Source of the DNA: Aquifex sp. | GTDB taxonomy: Bacteria > Aquificota > Aquificia > Aquificales > Aquificaceae | Direction of reading: 5' to 3' | Assembly (NCBI GenBank): GCA_003978875.1 | Contig: QNXQ01000118.1 | Location: 1-20,085 of the forward strand | DNA length: 20,085 nt | Shown here: positions 7,110 through 13,902 of the stretch, piece by piece | Layout: each line of letters opens with the position of its first letter | Position numbering within the stretch: position 1 is the first letter of the stretch | The notes under the pieces: generated by a model | The model's input: the letters and a program-made list of their open reading frames with translations, nothing else | Told to the model about the DNA's origin: nothing | The model's database searches: none | Position numbers and translations under genes: made by a program

Positions 7110-7253
7110 GATAATAAAAATAAAAAATTTATCAAACTAAAGGTAAAAAAGTCTTTAAATATAGTTCCAAAAACATAGATTTAAAAGGGGAAGATTTTTT
7201 ATGAGACTATCACCTCGTGTGAAGTACATTGAAAACTTTTTCTATCTAAAGTA
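7110..7253. other. Longest clearly non-coding stretch of the middle region
   Basis: This AT-rich gap lies between the macro-domain start and the tRNA promoter. It should hold the minus-strand promoter of the macro-adaptor pair, but I see no convincing -35/-10 pair. On the plus strand it contains GGGGAAG (7187-7193) seven bases before an ATG at 7201, which opens the candidate mini-ORF listed separately. Confidence 0.5.
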
Positions 7254-7272
7254 TTGCATTAAAGAGCTTTAG
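7201..7272 (+). CDS. Candidate 23-aa mini-ORF upstream of the tRNA
   Basis: An ATG at 7201 opens 23 codons (MRLSPRVKYIENFFYLKYC then IKEL) before TAG. GGGGAAG at 7187-7193 is a plausible ribosome binding site with 7-base spacing. The peptide is basic and aromatic, with no recognised domain. The reading frame runs across the tRNA promoter and would need its own upstream promoter, for which I see only a weak TATAGT-like box near 7160. A frame this short can easily occur by chance, so I hold this loosely. Confidence 0.2.
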   Translation: MRLSPRVKYIENFFYLKYCIKEL

Positions 7273-7282
7273 GATTTATAAT
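7254..7282 (+). promoter_or_regulatory. Strong sigma-70-type promoter of the tRNA gene
   Basis: A -35 hexamer TTGCAT at 7254-7259 and a perfect -10 TATAAT at 7277-7282 are separated by exactly 17 bp. Transcription should start near 7289, about seven bases before the mature tRNA 5' end. The same transcript would read on into the coiled-coil/zinc-ribbon gene at 7379, because no terminator lies between. Confidence 0.75.
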
Positions 7283-7295
7283 ATCTATTTAGCTT

Positions 7296-7371
7296 GGGCG
7301 CGTAGCTCAATTGGCAGAGCGGGCGGCTCATAACCGCCCGGTTGGGGGTTCGAGTCCTCCCGCGCCCACCA
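7296..7371 (+). tRNA. tRNA with CAU anticodon (elongator Met, or Ile2 if lysidine-modified)
   Basis: A complete 76-nt cloverleaf. The acceptor stem GGGCGCG/CGCGCCC has seven pairs. The D arm GCUC/GAGC has an 8-nt loop, the anticodon stem is GGCGG/CCGCC with loop CUCAUAA, and the T arm is GGGGG/CCUCC with loop UUCGAGU. The discriminator is A and CCA is encoded (7369-7371). The anticodon CAU is at 7329-7331. The fully paired G1-C72 end and the lack of the GGG/CCC anticodon-stem signature argue against initiator tRNA. Elongator Met and the lysidine-modified Ile2 share this anticodon. The GGCUCAUAACC loop region resembles Ile2 tRNAs of other bacteria as I remember them, so the identity stays open. 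The GC-rich stems suit a hyperthermophile. Confidence 0.95.
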
Positions 7372-7378
7372 CTAAATC

Positions 7379-8086
7379 ATGACAAAGGAAGAACTGAAAC
7401 TTTTACTGAAAATCCAAGAAATAGATTTAGAAACCGAAAGAGTCAAAAATAGGCTAAAAAAAATAAAAGAAGAATTAGAAACTTTGCAGAGGGATTTGGA
7501 ATCCCTTAAGGAAGAAAAGGAAAAACTTCTAAGGAAAAAGGATGAATTTGAAGAACTCAGAAAGAAATTGAAAGAAGAAATAGCAAATGCAGAAGCTCAG
7601 CTACAAAGGACGGAAAAAAGGCTAATGGCGGCAACGAGGGATGTTGAATATAGAGCTCTTCTCAGAGAAAAGGCTAAACTCGAAGATAAAATTCTTAAAA
7701 AATCCTACGAGTTAGATGAAGTGGAAAAAGAACTTGAAAAATTATCAAAGGAGCTTGAGGAAAAGATTCCTAAAATAGAGAAGGAAATAAGGGAAATTGA
7801 AGAGGAAATAAAAGATTTAGACTTTGAGGAAACTTTAGCTCATAATAAACTTCACGAGCTGGCAAATAAGAAAGAAGACATAAAAAAGGAAACACCGGAG
7901 CATCTGGTGAGATTTTACGAAGAAAATAAGGAACATTTTGAGGGATTAGTTGTTGTTCCTATGGAAGATGAGGCTTGTGCAGGGTGCGGTATAAAGATAC
8001 CGAGTGTTCTTTTATCAAAGATAATAAAGGAAAACAGTATAGAACAATGTCCTTCCTGCGGTAGGTTTGTTTACTACAAAATCTAA
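7379..8086 (+). CDS. Coiled-coil protein with C4 zinc ribbon (FlgZ/HP0958-like family)
   Basis: A 235-aa cytosolic protein. Residues 3 to about 180 are almost continuous charged heptads (long antiparallel coiled coil), interrupted by the family motif ATRDVEYRALLREKAKLED around residues 85-103. The C-terminal zinc ribbon has C200xxC203 and C224xxC227, followed by RFVYY. This is the zf-RING_7/DUF164 architecture. The Helicobacter relative HP0958 (FlgZ) stabilises sigma-54 and handles flagellin mRNA, but the role elsewhere is unknown, and I do not transfer it. The ATG lies seven bases after the tRNA CCA end and has no Shine-Dalgarno of its own, because tRNA sequence occupies that place. The last 4 bp overlap the ABC ATPase gene on the other strand. 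Confidence 0.85.
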   Translation: MTKEELKLLLKIQEIDLETERVKNRLKKIKEELETLQRDLESLKEEKEKLLRKKDEFEELRKKLKEEIANAEAQLQRTEKRLMAATRDVEYRALLREKAKLEDKILKKSYELDEVEKELEKLSKELEEKIPKIEKEIREIEEEIKDLDFEETLAHNKLHELANKKEDIKKETPEHLVRFYEENKEHFEGLVVVPMEDEACAGCGIKIPSVLLSKIIKENSIEQCPSCGRFVYYKI

Positions 8087-8772
8087 GATAATAGATTTCT
8101 TATTTTTTTCAGGTCTATATACTCTTTTACAATTTCTTTGCCACCTTCATCTATCTTCTTACCGTTGTGCATAAGGAAAAATTTTTCACCCAGATAAAGA
8201 GCTTCAAAAGGGTCATGGGTAATTATCACTACGGGCTTTCCAAATTGAACGCTCTTTACAAACTCCATGACTTCAATTTTTGTTTTAAAGTCCAAAGAGG
8301 AAAAAGGTTCATCCATAAGCACAGCTCTCGGGTTATATACAAGAGCACGAATTATAGCAACCCTTTGTCTCTGACCACCGGAAAGCTCATGAGGATACTT
8401 GTTTTCATAACCTTTCAGGTTAAATCTCTCAAGTAGTTCCTTTACGGTAAACTGAGGATTTCGGGCTTTTTTCAAAGCAAACTCTATATTCTCCTTTACG
8501 GTCATGTGGGGAAATAGATTGTGTTGTTGGAAGACAACTCCGAGCTGGCGTTTTTGAGGAGGTAAAAAAATGCCCTTTTCTGTATCAAAAAATACCTCCT
8601 CACAGCATTTCATAAAACCTTCTTCGGGTTTTTCTAATCCGCACATTACCCTCAGGGTGGTAGTTTTTCCACAACCCGACGGTCCAAGGATTATGTTAAA
8701 TCCTTTTATAAATTCAAATACTCCCTCTATGGTTATCCCGGGAAAAGATTTTTTAAAAGAAAGAAAAATCAT
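8083..8772 (-). CDS. ABC transporter ATP-binding protein (ModC/CysA-like)
   Basis: A 229-aa nucleotide-binding subunit. It has Walker A GPSGCGKTT (30-38), Q-loop Q82 in VVFQQHNLFPHMTV, signature LSGGQRQR (130-137), Walker B VLMDEP (151-156), a D-loop SSLD and switch His H186 in ITHD. The segment PPQKRQLGVVFQ (71-82) and the unusually short N-terminal strand region resemble molybdate ModC and related oxyanion importers. The C-terminal regulatory (MOP/TOBE) domain present in longer ModC is absent. No permease or binding protein is adjacent, so the substrate is unassigned; the only other transport gene here (the peptide-type permease) belongs to a different class. The start overlaps the gltX stop by 4 nt (ATGA), making it the last gene of the long minus-strand run. 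Confidence 0.85.
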   Translation of the reverse strand: MIFLSFKKSFPGITIEGVFEFIKGFNIILGPSGCGKTTTLRVMCGLEKPEEGFMKCCEEVFFDTEKGIFLPPQKRQLGVVFQQHNLFPHMTVKENIEFALKKARNPQFTVKELLERFNLKGYENKYPHELSGGQRQRVAIIRALVYNPRAVLMDEPFSSLDFKTKIEVMEFVKSVQFGKPVVIITHDPFEALYLGEKFFLMHNGKKIDEGGKEIVKEYIDLKKIRNLLS

Positions 8773-10190
8773 GCAAGTTTTTCAAGAACTTTTTTTATTC
8801 TCTTTTCTATCTTTTCTTTCGGAAGAACAGCTATGAGTATATCTATACCTACACCTTCTAACTCTCCCGTGAGGGCAATTCTGAGGGGTTTCCAAACATG
8901 GGGCGGTTTAACCTTCAGGGTTTTTTGAATTTCTTTTGCTATCTTCTTAACCTCTTCCGGAGATTCTGGTTTACTTTCTTCAATCTTTTGTAAAAATAGA
9001 GTAAGAACTTCCTGAGCTTTTGAATCTTTAAGGATACTCAATAGTTCTTCTTCTATTTGAACTTCATCCACGAAGAAGGGTTTTAATCTTTCTACCATCT
9101 CACTCAAAGTGTCAAAGGAATCCTTCGTATGAGATAGAACCTTCTTTATATAATCCCTGTCGCTTACATCGTATCCCGCTTTTTTAAGAAATGGAATGGC
9201 TCTGTCTACCAAGACATCGAGGGGAATTACCTCTCTTATATAAACACCATTCATCCACTTTAGTTTTTCCCGATTAAAAACTGCGGGAGAATCGTTTACG
9301 TCTTTTAAGTCAAAAATTTCTATGAGTTCCTCTTTGGAAAATATTTCCCTCCCTTCCTCGGGGGGAGACCAGCCGAGGAGACACAGGTAATTGAAAAGTG
9401 CTTCGGGCATATATCCTTCTTCTCTGTAAGCTCTTACCGATACGGCTCCGTGTCTCTTTGAGAGTTTACTTCTGTCCTCTCCTAATATTACCGGCAGGTG
9501 GGCAAACTTAGGAATGGGAAATCCTAAAGCCTCGTAGATTAGGATTTGCTTGGGAGTGTTGGGAATATGGTCTTCACCTCTTACCACATGGGTTATACCC
9601 ATTAAAGCATCATCTACAACTACGACGAAGTTATAGGTAGGCGTTCCGTCGCTACGCACTATTATGAAATCACCGAAATCGTCTGTATTTATTGCAATAC
9701 TTCCTTTAATTAAATCTTCAAAAACTATTGTTTTGTTCTCCGGAACTTTAAACCTTATGGTAAAAGGTTTGCCTTCCTTTTTTAACTTTTCGATTTCTTC
9801 GGGAGATAGCTTCCTGCACTTTCCGGAGTATCTGTAAGGAATACCCTTTTTCTTTGCCTCTTCCCTTTCTTTTTCAAGTTCTTCAGGACTACAGAAACAG
9901 GGATAAGCGTGTCCTTCGGCCAGTAGTTTATCTACATATTCTTTGTATATATCAAATCTCTCCGATTGGCGATAAAATTCGTCCCATTCAATTCCGAGCC
10001 ATTTTAAATCCTCTATCAGCATATCTTCGTATTCTTTCCTTGACCTTTCCCTGTCGGTATCCTCTATCCTCAATACAAAATCACCATCTGTGTGGCGGGC
10101 AAAAAGATAACTGAATATTGCGGTTCTTGCATTTCCGAGGTGAAGGTATCCGGTAGGACTCGGCGCAAACCTTGTTTTTACTTTACCCAT
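8769..10190 (-). CDS. gltX: Glutamyl-tRNA synthetase
   Basis: A 473-aa class I synthetase that attaches glutamate to tRNA-Glu in the cytosol, and in bacteria without GlnRS often also to tRNA-Gln for later amidation. The HIGH-type motif is HLGN (17-20) within APSPTGYLHLGNART, and the KMSKS-type motif is KLSKRHG (242-248). A zinc-finger-like C98xC100...C125 lies in the catalytic domain insertion. The C-terminal third is the helical anticodon-binding region, ending in the usual basic tail. The length is typical. The ATG at 10190 is directly followed by KVKTRFAPSPTG, as in homologues. The upstream sequence lacks a Shine-Dalgarno, and only 15 bases separate it from the CorC-like gene. Discrimination between tRNA-Glu and tRNA-Gln cannot be read from this alone. 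Confidence 0.96.
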   Translation of the reverse strand: MGKVKTRFAPSPTGYLHLGNARTAIFSYLFARHTDGDFVLRIEDTDRERSRKEYEDMLIEDLKWLGIEWDEFYRQSERFDIYKEYVDKLLAEGHAYPCFCSPEELEKEREEAKKKGIPYRYSGKCRKLSPEEIEKLKKEGKPFTIRFKVPENKTIVFEDLIKGSIAINTDDFGDFIIVRSDGTPTYNFVVVVDDALMGITHVVRGEDHIPNTPKQILIYEALGFPIPKFAHLPVILGEDRSKLSKRHGAVSVRAYREEGYMPEALFNYLCLLGWSPPEEGREIFSKEELIEIFDLKDVNDSPAVFNREKLKWMNGVYIREVIPLDVLVDRAIPFLKKAGYDVSDRDYIKKVLSHTKDSFDTLSEMVERLKPFFVDEVQIEEELLSILKDSKAQEVLTLFLQKIEESKPESPEEVKKIAKEIQKTLKVKPPHVWKPLRIALTGELEGVGIDILIAVLPKEKIEKRIKKVLEKLA

Positions 10191-10205
10191 AAAGGTTTAT
10201 TTTAT

Positions 10206-11423
10206 CTACTTTCTCTCTATTAAAACCTTATTTACTTTTCTGCTGTCCGCATCCACAACCTTAAAGGAATACCCTCCGAATTTCACAATTTCTCCTTTTT
10301 TGGGAATTCTTCCCAATTTGTAGGTCAGGAAACCTCCGAGAGTGTTGTACTGTCCGTCGGGAATGTTTATTCCTGTAATTCTCCTAAATTCATTCACCTC
10401 AATTTTTCCGTCTACGACCCATGTATCCTTACTTACTTCTTTTATAAGAGGTTTTTCACTGTCTTCAGAGGCAAGCTCTCCCAAAATTTCCTTAAATATA
10501 TCCTCTATGGTCACAATGCCGAGGATTACTCCTCTTTCGTCTACTACAACGGATATGTGTTCTTTTTTCTCTTTAAAAACCCTCAGCACCTCGGGAAGAG
10601 GAGTGTACTCGCTGAAAACGAGTATTTTTCTTATATAGGTTTTTATGGATTCATCTAAGTTCTTGTCAATCAAATCGTAAGCACTTATATATCCCACTAT
10701 GTCATCTACTCTCTCCCTGTAAACGGGTATTCTGGAATAACCGCTTTTATTTATCTGTTCTATTGCCTGTCTCACCGTAGCGGTATCGGGTATCATGACC
10801 ACCTCGTAAAGTGGCTTCACTATTTCGCCTATTCTCCTCTCCTTGAAAGAGAGAATATTTGAAACTATATATCCTATAGACTCTGAAAAGGTCTTCTTCT
10901 CTCTTAGAAGATTTATTAAATCTTCCCTTCTTACCTTCTCTTCGGATTTGCTGAAGTGTTTAGCTATCGTTCTGCTTATTACTTTTGCAAATATGAGAAC
11001 AGGTTTAAGAATTAAACGTAGTTTATCGAGAATAAATAAGCTGGGTATGATTATTTTATCCGCATAATGTTGAAATAGACTTTTAGGTATTATCTCACCG
11101 ATAATCAGAGTAAAAATCACAAGTGTTTCCGCAAAGAGAACTTCCTTTCCCTCAATTACGGGAAAATATTTTGAAAGGTTCATAAGGAAGAGCGTATAAA
11201 GCGTAGAGGCAAGGACTATGGACAGGGTATAACCCAGCATTGTAAGGGTTATGTATTCTTCGGGATTTTCAAGGAAGTGTTTTATAAATCCGTACCTTCT
11301 TTTTCTGTAAACCGCTTTCAAAATTCCCTTATCCGCATTGAGCAATGCTATTTCTGAACCTGCAAAGAAACCTTCAAGGAATATAAAGAATAGAACTCCT
11401 ATAATAAAACCTATCAGCTCCAT
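10206..11423 (-). CDS. CorC/HlyC (DUF21-CBS) membrane transporter-like protein
   Basis: A 405-aa inner-membrane protein with the CNNM/CorC order. An N-terminal DUF21 domain (1 to about 150) has hydrophobic segments near 4-24, 60-80, 93-113 and 125-140, with the conserved EGFFAGSEIALL near the start. Two CBS domains follow at about 195-320 (YSRIPVYRERVDDIVGY; VVVDERGVILGIVTIEDI). The C-terminal CorC_HlyC domain from about 335 contains GYNTLGG-like QYNTLGG and ends with KVNKVLIERK. Relatives are linked to magnesium or cobalt efflux; the older name hemolysin is not a safe functional statement. Its ATG overlaps the prmC end by 10 bp, and gltX follows after 15 bp, so it belongs to the same transcript. 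It has no Shine-Dalgarno. Confidence 0.9.
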   Translation of the reverse strand: MELIGFIIGVLFFIFLEGFFAGSEIALLNADKGILKAVYRKRRYGFIKHFLENPEEYITLTMLGYTLSIVLASTLYTLFLMNLSKYFPVIEGKEVLFAETLVIFTLIIGEIIPKSLFQHYADKIIIPSLFILDKLRLILKPVLIFAKVISRTIAKHFSKSEEKVRREDLINLLREKKTFSESIGYIVSNILSFKERRIGEIVKPLYEVVMIPDTATVRQAIEQINKSGYSRIPVYRERVDDIVGYISAYDLIDKNLDESIKTYIRKILVFSEYTPLPEVLRVFKEKKEHISVVVDERGVILGIVTIEDIFKEILGELASEDSEKPLIKEVSKDTWVVDGKIEVNEFRRITGINIPDGQYNTLGGFLTYKLGRIPKKGEIVKFGGYSFKVVDADSRKVNKVLIERK

Positions 11424-12232
11424 TTTTTCGCAACTATAACTCTATCATAATTTGCGTAATCTTTGAATACTACCACATCAAAACCCTTTGATTCAAAAAT
11501 AGCTTTGACCACCTCTCCCTGGTCATGTCCGATTTCAAGAGCAATAAAACCCTCAGACTTTAAAAATTCATCGGACTCTTCCGCTATAAGCTCGTAAAAT
11601 TCGCATCCCTTTTTACCTCCTATAAGGGAAGTGTAGCCTTCCCTTTTAACTTCCTCAGCCAATTTGTTCCAGTATCTCTCAGGGATATAAGGTGGGTTTG
11701 AAACTATAAAGTCAAACTTCATTCCCTTTACCGGCTCAAAAGCATTCCCGTGCAGAACTGTTAATCTATCGCTTACATTGTGAAGTTTTGCATTCTCTTT
11801 AGTAATTTCTACAGCTTTTATATTTATATCCACAGTCCAAATTCTCAGTTTTGGTCTTTCCACCAGGAGGTTTACGGATATACATCCTGAACCGCTCCCG
11901 AGTTCAAACCCTACAAGTTCTTTATCCCGAGGTATAAGCTCAAGGGTTTTCTCTATCAATATTTCCGTTTCAGGTCTTGGGATGAGAATACCTTCTTTTA
12001 CTTTAAATACCCTTCCCATGCATTCCCATTCGCCTATGATGTAGGCCACGGGTTTTCCCTTTTTCCTTTCATCGAGAAGTTTAAAAAATTTATCCCTTAT
12101 CTCCTCAGAAACCTCTTCTTCGAAATGTAAAGGGAGTTGAGATACTGGAATGCCCATCAAATGGGAAAGTATCAGTTCTCCGTCCCTTCTATAATTACTT
12201 TCCGTTCTTTGAAGGATTTCTTTTACCTTCAC
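11414..12232 (-). CDS. prmC: Peptide chain release factor N5-glutamine methyltransferase
   Basis: A 272-aa SAM-dependent methyltransferase that modifies the GGQ glutamine of release factors RF1/RF2. The N-terminal helical release-factor-binding domain spans 1 to about 75. The linker motif is IPRPETE (84-90), the SAM-binding motif I ELGSGSGCISV (110-120), and the acidic VDIN (134-137) follows. The catalytic SNPPYIP (178-184) is the diagnostic NPPY of glutamine N-methyltransferases. The start is a GTG inside the 3' end of secG (38-bp overlap). No later ATG keeps the N-terminal domain, so I accept GTG. It lies two genes upstream of gltX, grouping translation functions in this operon. Confidence 0.94.
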   Translation of the reverse strand: MKVKEILQRTESNYRRDGELILSHLMGIPVSQLPLHFEEEVSEEIRDKFFKLLDERKKGKPVAYIIGEWECMGRVFKVKEGILIPRPETEILIEKTLELIPRDKELVGFELGSGSGCISVNLLVERPKLRIWTVDINIKAVEITKENAKLHNVSDRLTVLHGNAFEPVKGMKFDFIVSNPPYIPERYWNKLAEEVKREGYTSLIGGKKGCEFYELIAEESDEFLKSEGFIALEIGHDQGEVVKAIFESKGFDVVVFKDYANYDRVIVAKKWS

Positions 12233-12506
12233 TCTGCTGAGTTTTAGGAGTTTCTTGTAGCTTTTCTACAACGGAGCCTTTATCCTTGGGAATTATTGAG
12301 AGTAGCAGTGCGAGAATTAAAAAGAGAGCTCCCAACCAGTAGGTAGCCTTTGTAAGAACGGTTTCTACACCTCCTACTCCGAAAATGGATTGTCCCATAC
12401 CACTTCCGAAAGCCGCTCCTACATCTCCTCTTCCCTTTTGGAGAAGCGTAGCAATTATAAGGATTACCGAAATTATTACGAACAATGTGAGGAGTGCGTA
12501 ATACAT
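12195..12506 (-). CDS. secG: Preprotein translocase subunit SecG
   Basis: About 103 aa, a small two-helix inner-membrane subunit of the SecYEG channel. TM1 is around residues 3-22 (ALLTLFVIISVILIIATLLQ). The conserved cytosolic loop QKGRGDVGAAFGSGMGQSIFG follows, with TM2 around 52-73 and then a charged tail ending in KNGK. The open frame extends to a GTG at 12524 (109 aa), but SecG proteins normally start just before TM1 as MYxALL, so I prefer the ATG at 12506. Neither start has a strong Shine-Dalgarno. It overlaps prmC by 38 bp and lies downstream of the permease gene in the minus-strand operon. Confidence 0.92.
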   Translation of the reverse strand: MYYALLTLFVIISVILIIATLLQKGRGDVGAAFGSGMGQSIFGVGGVETVLTKATYWLGALFLILALLLSIIPKDKGSVVEKLQETPKTQQSEGKRNPSKNGK

Positions 12507-12536
12507 AAGATAATAATTTAACACTTAATTCCCGGG

Positions 12537-13514
12537 TTATACCCTTCCGAAGGCTCTTTCTCTGACTCTCGGATCTATATATGCAAGCATCAAATCCGCA
12601 ATTAGATTTCCGACAATCAACATAATTGTTCCTATGTAAAGCCCTCCCATCACTAAAAACAAATCCTGAGAAAGAACGGCGTTGAGCATAAGCATTCCCA
12701 TACCCGGCCAACCTACGATTATTTCGATGAGTGCTGCACCCGATATTAGACTCGCTATTTCATAACCGAGGAGTGTGGTAAAAGGATTCATAGCGTTTTT
12801 TAAAACGTGTTTAACAAGTGTAAAACTGTCCACTCCTTTAGCTTTCAGCATCGTTATCATGGGACTGTGGAGTATCTCCAGAACAGCACTCCTTACCAAT
12901 CTAATTAGACCTGCAAGGGAAACCAGACCGAGTGTCAGCGCGGGAATCGTAAGATGCTTAAGTATATCGATAACCTTCTCAAGGGGACTCAGGCTTTCAA
13001 AATTGGGGCTCTGCAGACCGCCTATCGGCAGAATTCCAGTCTTTGAGGCTAAGAATAAAAACAGGAATGCGAGAAAAAAAGAGGGTATTGACATGAATGT
13101 ATAAGCGTATGCCTGTATAGTTCTATCTATAAAAGAATTTTCTTTAAACGCTGCCAAAGTTCCCAGAGGAATTGCCAGAATCCAAGCGAATAATGCGGAA
13201 CTTACCGAAAGGAGTAAAGTATTCGGGATTCTTTCCAAAATCAATTCCAAAACCGGAGCGTGATACTGGAAGGAATACCCTAAGTCAAAGAATAAGGCAT
13301 TTTTAAGCCACAAAAAGTATTGAACCAGCACGGGTTTATCCAGACCGTATAGCTCCTTTAGGCGTTCTATTGTCTCGGGAGAAATCTGAGGGTTTAACCT
13401 GAGCTGGTCTAAATAATCTCCCGGTGCAAGTTTTATTATCAAGAAGGATAAGAAAGTAACTCCGATAAGCGTGGGAATTGCTTGCAGAAGTCTGAAGAAA
13501 ATAAACTTAAGCAT
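12537..13514 (-). CDS. Oligopeptide/dipeptide-type ABC permease (DppB/OppB family)
   Basis: A 325-aa inner-membrane permease of the BPD_transp_1 type B class. It opens with the family signature RLLQAIPTLIGVTFLSFLIIK, then LAPGD (29-33), a periplasmic loop, and about five further membrane segments. The EAA-like coupling loop (AKGVDSFTLVKHVLKNAM, near 236-253) and the terminal GWPGMG plus YAxIDPRVR-like DPRVRERAFG match DppB. The partner permease DppC, the ATPases DppD/F and the binding protein are not adjacent; the distant ABC ATPase at 8083-8772 is of the oxyanion-importer type and is not its natural partner. Four bases separate it from the upstream DUF1232 gene, and the gap to secG is short, so it is co-transcribed. 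The substrate is unknown. Confidence 0.88.
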   Translation of the reverse strand: MLKFIFFRLLQAIPTLIGVTFLSFLIIKLAPGDYLDQLRLNPQISPETIERLKELYGLDKPVLVQYFLWLKNALFFDLGYSFQYHAPVLELILERIPNTLLLSVSSALFAWILAIPLGTLAAFKENSFIDRTIQAYAYTFMSIPSFFLAFLFLFLASKTGILPIGGLQSPNFESLSPLEKVIDILKHLTIPALTLGLVSLAGLIRLVRSAVLEILHSPMITMLKAKGVDSFTLVKHVLKNAMNPFTTLLGYEIASLISGAALIEIIVGWPGMGMLMLNAVLSQDLFLVMGGLYIGTIMLIVGNLIADLMLAYIDPRVRERAFGRV

Positions 13515-13518
13515 CTAC

Positions 13519-13887
13519 TTAAAAATAATTTGCTATGAAGAATTTAGTTTCTTGGAAATACCTCTCTATTTCCTCCTTGTACTTTTCCTTTACGTAGCGA
13601 ACGACTTTATAATCATCCCATAGTCCTATTATCGGAATCCAGTCGGGAATACGGTCTTTTTTTTCTATAAAGTACCAGAGAGCTGCCATAAAGTCTTCCC
13701 TTGCCTCTTGGCTAAGGTTAAAGTTAGGGTCGGTAAGGATACGAAACAGAAGTTTAGCGTCGAGGATTAAATTCCTCACGTATTCCATAGTGGGTGGGAC
13801 TTCGGAGAGCTTTTTCTGGAAAGCTTCTTTCAATTTATTGAAGTCTTTATACTCTCCGCTTTTGAACTTTTCAAGGTATTTCTCCAT
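13519..13887 (-). CDS. DUF1232 (YkvA-like) domain protein
   Basis: About 122 aa. The C-terminal half contains the DUF1232 core, ALWYFIEKKDRIPDWIPIIG followed by LWDDYKVVRYV, which corresponds to the family pattern AxxYxxxPxDxIPDxIPxxGxxDD. The N-terminal half is a helical, charged region (LEKFKSG...EVPPTMEYVRNL). The core is amphipathic and possibly membrane-associated; the biochemical function is unknown. The open frame reaches a GTG at 13926 inside eno on the other strand, but the ATG at 13887 is a better start because it avoids that overlap. Only 15 bp then separate it from the eno ATG, and no Shine-Dalgarno is visible. It appears to be the first gene of the seven-gene minus-strand run. 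Confidence 0.75.
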   Translation of the reverse strand: MEKYLEKFKSGEYKDFNKLKEAFQKKLSEVPPTMEYVRNLILDAKLLFRILTDPNFNLSQEAREDFMAALWYFIEKKDRIPDWIPIIGLWDDYKVVRYVKEKYKEEIERYFQETKFFIANYF

Positions 13888-13902
13888 AGTAAGATAGTAT
13901 AC

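Noticed and set aside
10206..11423. Hemolysin label for the DUF21-CBS protein
   Set aside because: The domain order is CorC/CNNM-type; hemolytic activity is a historical annotation that the sequence does not support.
12280..12711. 143-codon minus-strand frame overlapping secG and the permease
   Set aside because: It is the +1 shadow of two well-supported genes; the translation is Arg/Ser-rich with no domain.
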